Below the pieces are notes generated by a model. The model had not been told where the DNA came from. It was given only the letters and a program-made list of their open reading frames with translations, and searched no databases. Position numbers and translations under genes: made by a program. Below are positions 34,890 to 42,630 of a stretch of DNA of 64,000 bases, one piece after another. The stretch comes from Pseudomonas sp. GD03944. Lineage in GTDB: Bacteria > Pseudomonadota > Gammaproteobacteria > Pseudomonadales > Pseudomonadaceae. The stretch is taken from positions 20,764-84,763 of the forward strand of contig NZ_JAOCAH010000020.1 in NCBI RefSeq assembly GCF_029839275.1. The letters are read 5' to 3'. Position 1 is the stretch's first letter; each line of letters starts with the position of its first letter.

Positions 34890-35093
34890 TCAGCGCATGG
34901 CGGCGACGCCGGCCCATTGCGCGCGGTGACCGGTGTCCGCCGTGGGGCGGGCGTCGATCGATGCCTGGTGCATGTCGAAGTCGCTCAGGTCATGGCTCTC
35001 GTGGAGGGCCTGGGCGACGGTCAGTGCGCTGCCGAGCATGGCGGCGAGCAGCATGAACAGAGTGACCAGCAGCACGGCGGCGATAATCCACAT
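34890..35093 (-). CDS. small single-pass membrane protein, unknown function
   Basis: A 67-residue protein starting MWIIAAVLLVTLFMLLAAML, one membrane helix without a clear cleavage site, followed by a hydrophilic, His/Asp-rich tail. A strong GAGGAG lies upstream of the ATG. It sits inside a run of short stress-type genes transcribed leftwards. I do not recognise a family. The ribosome site and context support it as real. Confidence 0.6.
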   Translation of the reverse strand: MWIIAAVLLVTLFMLLAAMLGSALTVAQALHESHDLSDFDMHQASIDARPTADTGHRAQWAGVAAMR

Positions 35094-35123
35094 GGCAGTT
35101 CTCCTCTCGTTCGGCGATCGCGG

Positions 35124-35363
35124 TCAGAACACCCAGCGCCCGGTATTGCGGGGCTGGAAAGTCTGGGTGGCTGGCTGGATGGTGGCGTTGCCCACCTGCT
35201 GGATGGTGGGGGCGACCGGCAGCGTGATCGGCTTCACCTGCTGTACGCCTGCCTCGACCTTCTCACTGCGGGACTCACCCAGCAGACCCAGCCCCATCAC
35301 CAGGGCGACACCCGTCAGCAGGCCCTTGGCCGCGATCTGACGATTGAAAGGATGAGTGTTCAT
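35124..35363 (-). CDS. small exported or membrane protein, unknown function
   Basis: A 79-residue protein. GLLTGVALVMGLGLLGES is a signal or anchor segment at residues 14-31; the rest is polar with repeated Gln/Val/Pro. A GAGGGAGG lies 8-9 nt before the ATG. It is the first gene downstream of a sigma-54-type promoter (35451-35465), giving a leader of about 77 nt. No family recognised. Together with 34890-35093 it forms an uncharacterised pair. Confidence 0.6.
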   Translation of the reverse strand: MNTHPFNRQIAAKGLLTGVALVMGLGLLGESRSEKVEAGVQQVKPITLPVAPTIQQVGNATIQPATQTFQPRNTGRWVF

Positions 35364-35450
35364 GCCGGATAGCCTCCCTCTGCGTGTATGCCGTTACCGA
35401 TCCTGTTACAGCGCCACTGCTTGGCTGCGTTTACTGCTACTGCTGATATT

Positions 35451-35465
35451 GCAGGCTGCATGCCA
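35451..35465 (-). promoter_or_regulatory. sigma-54 promoter of the small-protein/ivy cluster
   Basis: On the minus strand TGGCAT-N5-CTGC gives the GG-N10-GC core and 8 of 10 consensus positions of TGGCAC-N5-TTGC. The start would be near 35440, 77 nt before the first gene. Paired upstream sites lie 78 and 109 nt above the -12 C. Confidence 0.65.
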
Positions 35466-35528
35466 GCCTTGAGAATAATAAAAATGCTTGTAAATCAATC
35501 AGTTAAAAATGGTTTTGCTAACGTCTTG

Positions 35529-35576
35529 CGGGCAACTTGCACGATGGCGATATTTGGGTCGGGCGTTTTGCACGAT
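35529..35576 (-). promoter_or_regulatory. paired enhancer-like sites (31-bp phasing) upstream of sigma-54 promoter
   Basis: On the minus strand, ATCGTGCAAGTTGCCCG (35529-35545) and ATCGTGCAAAACGCCCG (35560-35576) are 14/17 identical and start exactly 31 bp apart, three helical turns. The first matches the site at 37148-37164 in 16 of 17 positions. Placement 78-125 nt above a sigma-54 -12 element is typical for an NtrC-type activator; AlgB is the neighbouring candidate. The remaining sequence of 35364-35613 shows no gene that I support. Confidence 0.6.
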
Positions 35577-35613
35577 CGAATTCGTGGCGGAACGTCCTTG
35601 TTCCGTACAGGAC

Positions 35614-36048
35614 TCATTGCATGCTGAGTTTCAGGCTGCGCATGCGGTCATGACAGGCCCGGACCTTGGGCATCTCCACCGCCAGCAGGGCGCGGACATC
35701 CGGCTCCGCGCTCTCCAGCGCATCCTCGAAGGCGTGCAGGATGCGGTCCTCGGCTTCTTCCAGCTGCGCCACGTAGGTGGCCTCTTCGTCACTCGACAGG
35801 CTGGCGCGGGTGTCGGCGTAGACCTGGCGCAGCTTGCCGATCACGGTGCCCCCCGAAGACGGGGTTTCCTGATTGGCGGCGACTTTCACCGCCAGTGCCT
35901 GGATCACCTGGGTCTTGACCTGGGACATGTCGCGGAACAGCGCCTGCAGGCGTACGTCCTTGACCGCGTCGTGGGCGTGCTCGTAGAAGCGCTGCCCATC
36001 CCGGGTGATTTCGATCAACTCGTTCAGTTGTGCTGTCTTGCTGGTCAT
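35614..36048 (-). CDS. PA2169-type DUF2383 four-helix-bundle protein
   Basis: A 144-residue, entirely helical cytosolic protein. LNELIEITRDGQRFYEHAHDAVKD at residues 8-31 and the repeated second half are typical of DUF2383, a ferritin-like fold of unknown function. The ATG at 36048 follows AGGAG by 7 nt. It lies 83 nt after the BON-protein gene in the same direction and is probably co-transcribed from the sigma-54 promoter at 37037-37051. Confidence 0.8.
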   Translation of the reverse strand: MTSKTAQLNELIEITRDGQRFYEHAHDAVKDVRLQALFRDMSQVKTQVIQALAVKVAANQETPSSGGTVIGKLRQVYADTRASLSSDEEATYVAQLEEAEDRILHAFEDALESAEPDVRALLAVEMPKVRACHDRMRSLKLSMQ

Positions 36049-36131
36049 GGTGGTTCTCCTGTATCGGTAGGCCCTGCTCAGCAGCGCCCTGACTGGAGCC
36101 GCCGACCACATCGATCGGCGGTAGATGCTCG

Positions 36132-36971
36132 TCACGAGGCGACACGCAGGGCGTCGGCCTCGACGCCGCGCACGCCACGAATGCTGCGCGCGGTTTCGAT
36201 CGCCAGTTCCTTCTCGGCCTTGCTGGCCACGGTGCCGCCCAGGTTGACCACGCCATCGCGGGTCTTCACCGAGATGTTCAGGCCGTCGAGGTTGCGGCTG
36301 GAGAAGTAGCTGGACTTCACCTTGCTGGTGATCCAGGCGTCGCTGATGATCGCGCCGGCGTTATCGGCCACGCGGCTGACCTCGCTGGTGGTGCCGTCAT
36401 CGGTGGCGCCCACCTCCAGCTGGTTGTTCACATCGCGGACCCCGTCGGTGTTCTCCGCCAGGCGACCGGCCAGCTCCTTGGCCGCCGGGGTCTGGGCATG
36501 ACCGCTCAGCATGATCACGCCGTTCTCGGCGCTCACCTTGATGTCCAGCCCTTCGGTGTTGCTGTTCCACAGCAACTTGGATTTCACCGTGGCGGCCAGG
36601 GTCGCGTCGTCGAAACGCTGGGCCAGGCCCGAGGAAGACGGCTCCTTGGGTGCGATGCCCGGGTTGACCCGGATCTGGTTGTCGACGTCCTTGACCCCTT
36701 CGATGCCCAGGGCGACCTGCTCCGCCAGGTCACGCTCGACGTCCGTTTCCACTTCACCCCCCAGGATGGCGACGCCCTGTTCCACATCGATGGAGATGTC
36801 GAACGGGTTGAGGTGTCGGTTCAAGGCAAATGCCGTCCAGATCGATCCTTCCTGACGCGCCTCGCTCAGCGCATTGCTCACATCACCTTCGGCGGCATGA
36901 GCGGCCATTGGCAGGCCGCCGAGCAGACTTGCGGTCGCGGTGGCCAGTGCCAGGGTTTTCAATGGGTGCAT
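36132..36971 (-). CDS. periplasmic protein with three BON domains
   Basis: A 279-residue protein: a signal peptide (1-26, ending MAAHAA), then three BON domains at about 40-105, 118-190 and 205-279. Each has the pattern G-I-x-V-x-x-G-V-x-x-L-x-G-x-V. BON domains bind membranes or peptidoglycan; OsmY is the best-known relative, induced by osmotic stress. The gene is divergent from algB. A perfect-consensus sigma-54 promoter lies 66-80 nt upstream of its ATG. Confidence 0.87.
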   Translation of the reverse strand: MHPLKTLALATATASLLGGLPMAAHAAEGDVSNALSEARQEGSIWTAFALNRHLNPFDISIDVEQGVAILGGEVETDVERDLAEQVALGIEGVKDVDNQIRVNPGIAPKEPSSSGLAQRFDDATLAATVKSKLLWNSNTEGLDIKVSAENGVIMLSGHAQTPAAKELAGRLAENTDGVRDVNNQLEVGATDDGTTSEVSRVADNAGAIISDAWITSKVKSSYFSSRNLDGLNISVKTRDGVVNLGGTVASKAEKELAIETARSIRGVRGVEADALRVAS

Positions 36972-37036
36972 GGCGACTCCTCCTTCTGCCAGTAACCGAT
37001 GCCGTCACATTTTTCGTGGCGGATACCAGAACTTTC

Positions 37037-37051
37037 GCAAGGGCTGTGCCA
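37037..37051 (-). promoter_or_regulatory. sigma-54 promoter of the BON-protein gene (perfect consensus)
   Basis: On the minus strand the sequence is TGGCAC-AGCCC-TTGC, matching all ten conserved positions. Transcription would begin near 37026, 55 nt before the gene. Two candidate activator sites lie 80 and 111 nt above the -12 C. Confidence 0.85.
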
Positions 37052-37116
37052 GCTTTCGACCAGATAGAAATTCGTTATTAATCAAATATTTAGGTGTTCC
37101 ATCGGGGTACGAGCGG

Positions 37117-37164
37117 CGTGCACCCTGCAAGGTTCCCTTGAAAAAACCGTGCAACTTGCACGAT
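37117..37164. promoter_or_regulatory. paired palindromic enhancer-like sites between the BON gene and algB
   Basis: CGTGCAA-C-TTGCACG (37148-37162) is a perfect 7-bp palindrome. CGTGCACCCTGCAAG (37117-37131) is a diverged copy starting exactly 31 bp away. The same element, with the same 31-bp pairing and nearly the same distance to a sigma-54 promoter, occurs at 35529-35576. The sites also precede algB by 43-90 nt, so autoregulation is possible. Confidence 0.6.
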
Positions 37165-37206
37165 CTTTTCTGGACTAATCTCTGCAATCACCTTTTGGAG
37201 CGGGCG

Positions 37207-38556
37207 ATGGACGCACAACAAGAACCCAAAACCGGGCGCATCCTGCTGGTCGACGACGAATCGGCCATCCTGCGCACCTTCCGCTATTGCCTGGAAGACG
37301 AGGGCTACCAAGTCTCCACCGCCAGCAGCGCGGCCCAGGCCGAAGCGCTGCTGCAACGCCAGGTGTTCGACCTCTGCTTCCTCGACCTGCGCCTGGGCGA
37401 GGACAATGGCCTGGACGTGCTGGCCCAGATGCGTGTGCAGACCCCCTGGATGCGGGTGGTGATCGTCACCGCGCATTCGGCCGTGGACACCGCCGTGGAT
37501 GCCATGCAGGCCGGCGCCGCCGATTACCTGGTCAAGCCGTGCAGCCCCGACCAGTTGCGCCTGGCTGCGGCCAAGCAACTGGAAGTGCGCCAGTTGGCAG
37601 CGCGCCTGGAAGCCCTGGAAGAGGAAGTCCGCCGTCCCAAGCAGGGCCTGGACTCCCAGAGCCCGATGATGATGGGCGTGCTGGAAACCGCTCGCCAGGT
37701 GGCGGCCACCGACGCCAACATCCTGATCCTCGGCGAATCCGGCACCGGCAAGGGCGAGCTGGCCCGCGCCATTCACGGCTGGAGCGCCCGGGCGAAGAAG
37801 GCCTGCGTCACCATCAACTGCCCGTCGCTGACGGCCGAACTGATGGAAAGCGAGCTGTTCGGTCACAGCCGCGGGGCCTTCACCGGGGCCAGCGAAAGCA
37901 CCTTGGGCCGGGTCAACCAGGCCGACGGCGGCACTCTTTTTCTCGACGAGATCGGCGACTTTCCACTGACGTTGCAACCAAAGTTGCTGCGCTTCATCCA
38001 GGACAAGGAATACGAGCGGGTCGGCGATCCGGTCACCCGCCAGGCGGACGTACGCATCCTGGCCGCCACCAACCTGAACCTGGACGACATGGTGCGCGAG
38101 GGGCGCTTCCGCGAAGACCTGTTGTACCGCCTGAACGTCATCACCCTGACCCTGCCGCCGCTGCGCGAGCGCCGCGAAGACCTGCTGGACCTGGCCGAGC
38201 GCTTCCTCGCCCGCTTCGTCAAGGACTACGCCCGACCGGCCCGGGGCTTCAGCGACGAGGCCCGCGCCGCGCTGCAGGCTTACCACTGGCCAGGCAATAT
38301 CCGCGAGCTGCGCAACGTGATCGAGCGCGCCAGCATCATCTGCTCGGAGGAATGGGTGCAGGTCACGCACCTGGGCCTGGGCGAACCGGCGGCGGATAAC
38401 GCGCCGCGCATCGGCGCCGACATGAGCCTGGAGGCGCTGGAGCGGGCCCACATCGCCGCGGTCCTGGCCAGTAGCGACACCCTCGACCAGGCGGCCAGGA
38501 CCCTCGGTATCGACGCCTCGACCCTGTACCGCAAACGCAAGCAGCTCGGCCTATGA
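37207..38556 (+). CDS. algB: NtrC-family response regulator AlgB
   Basis: A 449-residue three-domain regulator: receiver (phospho-acceptor Asp about residue 60 in CFLDLRLG), AAA+ domain (Walker A GESGTGKG, GAFTGA, Walker B LFLDEIGDF), and a Fis-type helix-turn-helix at the end (DQAARTLGIDASTLYRKRKQ). Near-identical blocks to P. aeruginosa AlgB support the name; there it activates alginate genes and is controlled by KinB. The intact GAFTGA means it can act with sigma-54. The ATG follows TTTGGAGC. kinB overlaps by 4 nt. Confidence 0.95.
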   Translation: MDAQQEPKTGRILLVDDESAILRTFRYCLEDEGYQVSTASSAAQAEALLQRQVFDLCFLDLRLGEDNGLDVLAQMRVQTPWMRVVIVTAHSAVDTAVDAMQAGAADYLVKPCSPDQLRLAAAKQLEVRQLAARLEALEEEVRRPKQGLDSQSPMMMGVLETARQVAATDANILILGESGTGKGELARAIHGWSARAKKACVTINCPSLTAELMESELFGHSRGAFTGASESTLGRVNQADGGTLFLDEIGDFPLTLQPKLLRFIQDKEYERVGDPVTRQADVRILAATNLNLDDMVREGRFREDLLYRLNVITLTLPPLRERREDLLDLAERFLARFVKDYARPARGFSDEARAALQAYHWPGNIRELRNVIERASIICSEEWVQVTHLGLGEPAADNAPRIGADMSLEALERAHIAAVLASSDTLDQAARTLGIDASTLYRKRKQLGL

Positions 38557-40328
38557 AGCTGCGCAATCAGCTGTTCCTGAGCGGCAGTGCGCTGCTCACC
38601 GTGGCGCTGATCGGCCTGCTGCTGGGGATGTTCAGCGTGCTGCTGCTGACCAAGTCCCAGAGTGAGGCGATGGAGCGCAACCTGCAGATCATCGATGCCA
38701 CCATCGGCCTGCGCCAGGAGCTGGGCAGGCAGGTGATCCTGATGCTCGGCGAAAACCTCGACAAAGAAGCGCTGCAGCACTCGGACCAGCGCTTCCGCCA
38801 GTGGCTGCAGGAAGCCCGGGCGGGCGCCATGAACGACACCGACCGGCAGGCCATCGGGGAGATCGAACAGGCCTACGCGCTGTTCGACGACAACCTGCAG
38901 CAGCCGGTGGCGGTACGCCGGGCGCTGCTCGACAACGACGAATTCGCCAGCTCGCTGGAGGGCATACGCAAACGCCTGGACAACGTACAGATCCGTTACG
39001 TGGAAGCGGTGAAGAACTCCCAGAGCAACGCCCGCGAACGGGCCTGGCAGATCGTCGGGCTACTGGCCTTCATCGGCCTGGCGGTGCTATTCATCGGCTT
39101 CATCACCGCCCACAGCATCGCCCAGCGTTTCGCCCACCCGATCGAGGCGCTGGCGAGCGCGGCCGACCAGATCGGCAAGGGCGACTTCCAGGTGACCCTG
39201 CCGCTGTCGCCGGTGGCGGAACTGGCCGCCCTGAGCCGTCGCTTCGGGCTGATGGCCGAGGCCCTGCGCCAGTTCAAGAACACCAACGTGCAGGCCCTGA
39301 TGGCCGAACAGCAGCGCCTGCAGGCGGTGCTCGACAGCATCGACGATGGCTTGCTGATCTTTGACCGCACCGGCCTGCTGGAGCACGTCAACCCGGTGGC
39401 CCGGCGCCAGCTCGACTGGCAGGACGACCCCCTCGGCCGTAGCCCGGGCCAGGTGTTCAACAGCCCTGTGCTGGATGAGCAGCTGCAACAGGTCCTGCAT
39501 GGCGAGAACCTGCAGAACGTCACGGAAGAACTGCAGATCGAGGTGGACAGCGAGACCCGCCTGCTGAGCTACAGCCTGACGCCGGTGACGCTGGACGACG
39601 AGGTCCTGCACGGCGCGGTGATGGTCCTGCGTGACGTCACCGAGCAGCGCGCGTTCGAGCGGGTACGCAGCGAGTTCGTGCTGCGCGCCTCCCACGAGTT
39701 GCGCACCCCGGTGACGGGCATGCACATGGCCTTCGGCCTGCTGCAGGAGCGCCTGTCGTTCGCCCCCCAGGCCCGGGAAACCGACCTGCTGCGCACCGTC
39801 GATGAAGAAATGCATCGCCTGGTGCGGCTGATCAACGACCTGCTGAACTTCTCGCGCTACCAGAACGGCCTGCAGAAGCTGGAGCTGGTGCCCTGCGACC
39901 TGGACGAGCTGCTCAACCAGACGCGCCAGCGCTTCCAGGCCCAGGCCGAGGAAAAGGAAATCACCCTGTCGGTCGAGCTGCACGGCAACCTGCCTCACCT
40001 GCAGCTGGATCGCCTGCAGATCGAGCGGGTGCTGGACAACCTGGTGGGCAACGCCCTGCGCCACAGCTACCCAGACGGTTCCATCCGCCTGCAGGCCCGC
40101 ATGCAGGACGATCGCGTCATCCTCAGCGTCGAGGACACCGGCGAGGGGATTCCCTACAGCCAGCAGACGCGGGTGTTCGAGCCGTTCGTCCAGGTCGGTC
40201 GCAAGAAGGGTGGCGCGGGCCTGGGCCTGGCGCTGTGCAAGGAGATCGTGCAGCTGCACGGCGGGCGCATCGGCGTGCACTCCAAACCCGGTCAGGGCAC
40301 CCAGTTCTACCTGGCCCTGCCGGTCTGA
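38553..40328 (+). CDS. kinB: sensor histidine kinase/phosphatase KinB
   Basis: A 591-residue inner-membrane sensor. TM1 (about 12-33) and TM2 (about 167-188) enclose a periplasmic helical domain; HAMP, then PAS (about 250-360), HisKA with His381 in RASHELRTPVTG, and an HATPase domain with NLVGNALRH, EDTGEGIP and GAGLGLALCKE follow. It phosphorylates and dephosphorylates AlgB. ATGA overlap with algB gives coupled expression. P. aeruginosa KinB loss leads to alginate overproduction. Confidence 0.93.
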   Translation: MKLRNQLFLSGSALLTVALIGLLLGMFSVLLLTKSQSEAMERNLQIIDATIGLRQELGRQVILMLGENLDKEALQHSDQRFRQWLQEARAGAMNDTDRQAIGEIEQAYALFDDNLQQPVAVRRALLDNDEFASSLEGIRKRLDNVQIRYVEAVKNSQSNARERAWQIVGLLAFIGLAVLFIGFITAHSIAQRFAHPIEALASAADQIGKGDFQVTLPLSPVAELAALSRRFGLMAEALRQFKNTNVQALMAEQQRLQAVLDSIDDGLLIFDRTGLLEHVNPVARRQLDWQDDPLGRSPGQVFNSPVLDEQLQQVLHGENLQNVTEELQIEVDSETRLLSYSLTPVTLDDEVLHGAVMVLRDVTEQRAFERVRSEFVLRASHELRTPVTGMHMAFGLLQERLSFAPQARETDLLRTVDEEMHRLVRLINDLLNFSRYQNGLQKLELVPCDLDELLNQTRQRFQAQAEEKEITLSVELHGNLPHLQLDRLQIERVLDNLVGNALRHSYPDGSIRLQARMQDDRVILSVEDTGEGIPYSQQTRVFEPFVQVGRKKGGAGLGLALCKEIVQLHGGRIGVHSKPGQGTQFYLALPV

Positions 40329-40432
40329 GCGGTGGCGGTCCTATCGACCGCCATCACAGGACCTGATGGCTGTTGACCAGGCGCCACCGCAGATTCAGGC
40401 TGATCCGCTCATCCGTACCAGGAGCCGTGCAC

Positions 40433-40837
40433 ATGCCCAGCCTGAACCCGACCCATGAACAGCTGGCTGCGTTTGTCGACACCATGCCGGCAGACACGCC
40501 GATTCTGATGCTCAATCTGTTGCGCTTCACCGCCGCAGCGCGCTATTCGTCCGACAGCCCGCACGGTGCCTGCAGTGGCCGCGAGGCCTATGCGCGCTAC
40601 AGCCAGACGGCGCTGACCAAGGTTCAGGGCGTAGGCGGCGAGGTTCAGGTCATGGCCAGGGCGCATGTCGCGCTGATTGCCCCGGCGGACGAGCAGTGGG
40701 ATGAAATGCTGTTGGTACGCTATCCGTCGAAGGCGGCGTTCCTCGGCATGCTCGCCGACCCCGAGTATCAAGCCGCCACCGTGCACCGCAGTGCCGCCCT
40801 GGCGGACTCGCGGCTGGTCGGCTGCACACCCCGCTGA
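40433..40837 (+). CDS. DUF1330 family protein
   Basis: A 134-residue protein of the dimeric alpha/beta-barrel (ferredoxin-like) fold. PILMLNLLRFTAAARY near residue 22 and FLGMLADPEYQAATVHRSAALADSRLV near 105 are typical DUF1330 blocks. GGAG lies 8 nt before the ATG at 40433. Function unknown. It is convergent with the purine permease, 13 nt between stops. Confidence 0.8.
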   Translation: MPSLNPTHEQLAAFVDTMPADTPILMLNLLRFTAAARYSSDSPHGACSGREAYARYSQTALTKVQGVGGEVQVMARAHVALIAPADEQWDEMLLVRYPSKAAFLGMLADPEYQAATVHRSAALADSRLVGCTPR

Positions 40838-40850
40838 CCGATAGGGGACG

Positions 40851-42380
40851 TCAGTGCGTCTCGGCAGCGGCCCGCTTCCGCTCGGCCGCGGCCTGGGGCG
40901 TCGGGGAACCATCGTCGACCAGCGGCACCTCATTTCCGCCCGCATCGAACAGCTTGCCTCCTTTGAAGTAGTCGCCGTCGTTGAGCGCCGCGATGTCCTG
41001 GTAGCACAGGGTTCGCTCGCTGCCGGCGACGAACACCGACTGCTGGTCCGAGTTGCCGGTCTTGACGTGGTTGAACGCCAGGTTCAGCAGGATGGCCATG
41101 ATCGCCGCCGAACTGATGCCGGAATGGAAGATGGTTTCGAACCAGGCCGGGAAGTGGTGGTAGAAGGTCGGCGCGGCGATGGGGATCATGCCGAAGCCGA
41201 TGGACGTGGCGACGATCACCAGGTTCATGTTGTTGCGGTAGTCGACCTTGGACAGGGTACGAATGCCGCTGGCCGCGACGGTGCCGAACAGCACCACCCC
41301 AGCCCCGCCGAGTACCGAGGTGGGCACGGCGGCGACCAGCCGCCCCATCACCGGCAGCAGCCCCAGTGTCACCAGGATCAGCCCGCCGGTGGCCACCACG
41401 TAGCGGCTCTTCACCCCAGTCACCGCCACCAGGCCGACGTTCTGGGCGAACGCGCTCTGGGTGAACGAGCCGAACAGCGGCGCGAACATGCTGGAAATCA
41501 TGTCGGCCCGCAGGCCATTGCCGAGGCGCTTGGAATCCACCTTGGTCTCGATGATGTCGCCCACCGCGAGGATGTCGGCGGAGGTTTCCACCAGGGTCAC
41601 GATGATCACGATCAGCATCGACAGGATGGCCGCCACATGGAAGGTCGGCATGCCGAAATGCAGCGGCGCCGGGAAGGCCACCAGCGGCCCCTCGCCCACC
41701 TGGGAGAAGTCCGCCATGCCCAGCACGACCGCCACCAGGGTACCGATGACCATGGCCAGCAGGATCGACAGGCGCGAGATGCTCGAGCTGCCCAGCTTGC
41801 TCAGCAGCAGCACGGTGACCAGGGTCAGTGCCGCCAGGCCGATGTTGGCCATGCTGCCGAAGTCCGGTGCGGTGCTGTCGCCGCCCATGGCCCAGCGCGC
41901 CGCCACCGGCATCAGCGTCAGGCCGATGGTGGTGATGACGATGCCCGTGACCAAGGGCGGAAAGAACTTGGTGATGCGGGAAAACACCGGGGTGATCAAT
42001 AGACCGATGAGCGAGGCGGCGATCACCGCACCGAACACCGCGGGCAGCCCCCCGGCGCCATCGCTGCCAATGATCGCGATCATGGTGGCAACACCGGCGA
42101 ACGACACACCTTGAACCAGGGGCAGCTGGCAGCCGAAGAACGGCAGGCCGATGGTTTGCAGCAGGGTGGCGAGGCCACCGGCGAACAGCGAAGCGGCGAT
42201 CAGCAAGCCGATGTCCGCCGAGGACAGGCCGGCGGCCTGCCCCACGATCAGCGGCACCGCAACGATGCCTCCATACATCGTCAGCACATGCTGCAAGCCA
42301 TACGCAAGGTTGGCGCCGATACCGAGATTCTCGTCTTCCGGGCGTAGCGATGGAGACGTCTTAGCCGATGAAATCGTCAT
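40851..42380 (-). CDS. NCS2-family purine/xanthine-type permease
   Basis: A 509-residue, 14-helix nucleobase:cation symporter-2. The family signature QNVGLVAVTGVKSR lies near residue 315, and the substrate-binding TM8 acidic residue is in VETSADILAVGD. A hydrophilic C-terminal tail of about 70 residues follows. Xanthine or uric acid is a likely substrate class. Upstream on the minus strand are two 8-bp palindromes, TGTATACA and TGCATGCA, one of them like GntR-type operators of purine catabolism. Confidence 0.85.
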   Translation of the reverse strand: MTISSAKTSPSLRPEDENLGIGANLAYGLQHVLTMYGGIVAVPLIVGQAAGLSSADIGLLIAASLFAGGLATLLQTIGLPFFGCQLPLVQGVSFAGVATMIAIIGSDGAGGLPAVFGAVIAASLIGLLITPVFSRITKFFPPLVTGIVITTIGLTLMPVAARWAMGGDSTAPDFGSMANIGLAALTLVTVLLLSKLGSSSISRLSILLAMVIGTLVAVVLGMADFSQVGEGPLVAFPAPLHFGMPTFHVAAILSMLIVIIVTLVETSADILAVGDIIETKVDSKRLGNGLRADMISSMFAPLFGSFTQSAFAQNVGLVAVTGVKSRYVVATGGLILVTLGLLPVMGRLVAAVPTSVLGGAGVVLFGTVAASGIRTLSKVDYRNNMNLVIVATSIGFGMIPIAAPTFYHHFPAWFETIFHSGISSAAIMAILLNLAFNHVKTGNSDQQSVFVAGSERTLCYQDIAALNDGDYFKGGKLFDAGGNEVPLVDDGSPTPQAAAERKRAAAETH

Positions 42381-42448
42381 GCCGTGGTACTCGCTGTTGT
42401 TCTTGTCCGAGCACTGTAGACAATCAATGGATCACTTGACCATAGTTT

Positions 42449-42468
42449 TGTATACATTTTTGCATGCA
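42449..42468. promoter_or_regulatory. two adjacent 8-bp palindromes upstream of the purine permease
   Basis: TGTATACA (42449-42456) and TGCATGCA (42461-42468) have centres 12 bp apart, 69-88 nt before the permease start. TTGTATACA-like sites are bound by FadR-type GntR regulators. The region 42381-42630 is AT-rich compared with its surroundings and holds no supported gene or purine riboswitch. Confidence 0.45.
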
Positions 42469-42604
42469 CTTTGTCCGAAAGCTTGACCTAGAGCCTTCGA
42501 GCAAAAAACACCGCGCACGGCGACGCAGGAAACAGGAGACAGCGGCTTCTGATTCAGTAGCTAAATGACATCGAGGCGGGACAACAGACAGGCACCCTGA
42601 CCAA

Positions 42605-42623
42605 CAGGCAGGGCACCTGCCTG
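42605..42623 (-). terminator. hairpin after ampDh2-like gene (possible terminator)
   Basis: CAGGCAGG-GCA-CCTGCCTG is a perfect 8-bp stem 8 nt beyond the stop codon on the minus strand. Only a short TT follows, so termination efficiency is doubtful. Confidence 0.4.
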
Positions 42624-42630
42624 CGAGGTA

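Noticed and set aside
35388..35627. 79-codon plus-strand ORF opposite the sigma-54 region
   Set aside because: No Shine-Dalgarno, odd composition, and it overlaps the promoter and upstream sites and the end of the DUF2383 gene.
37171..37185. GG-N10-GC (TGGACT-N5-CTGC) just before algB
   Set aside because: The start of transcription would fall on the algB Shine-Dalgarno, and the -24 box is poor.
40245..40260. ATCGTGCAGCTGCACG in kinB, similar to the sigma-54 upstream motif
   Set aside because: It encodes the conserved kinase sequence EIVQLHGG and is far from any promoter; the likeness follows from codon choice.
42381..42630. Purine riboswitch upstream of the NCS2 permease
   Set aside because: No three-way-junction motif or conserved core; DNA palindromes explain the region better.
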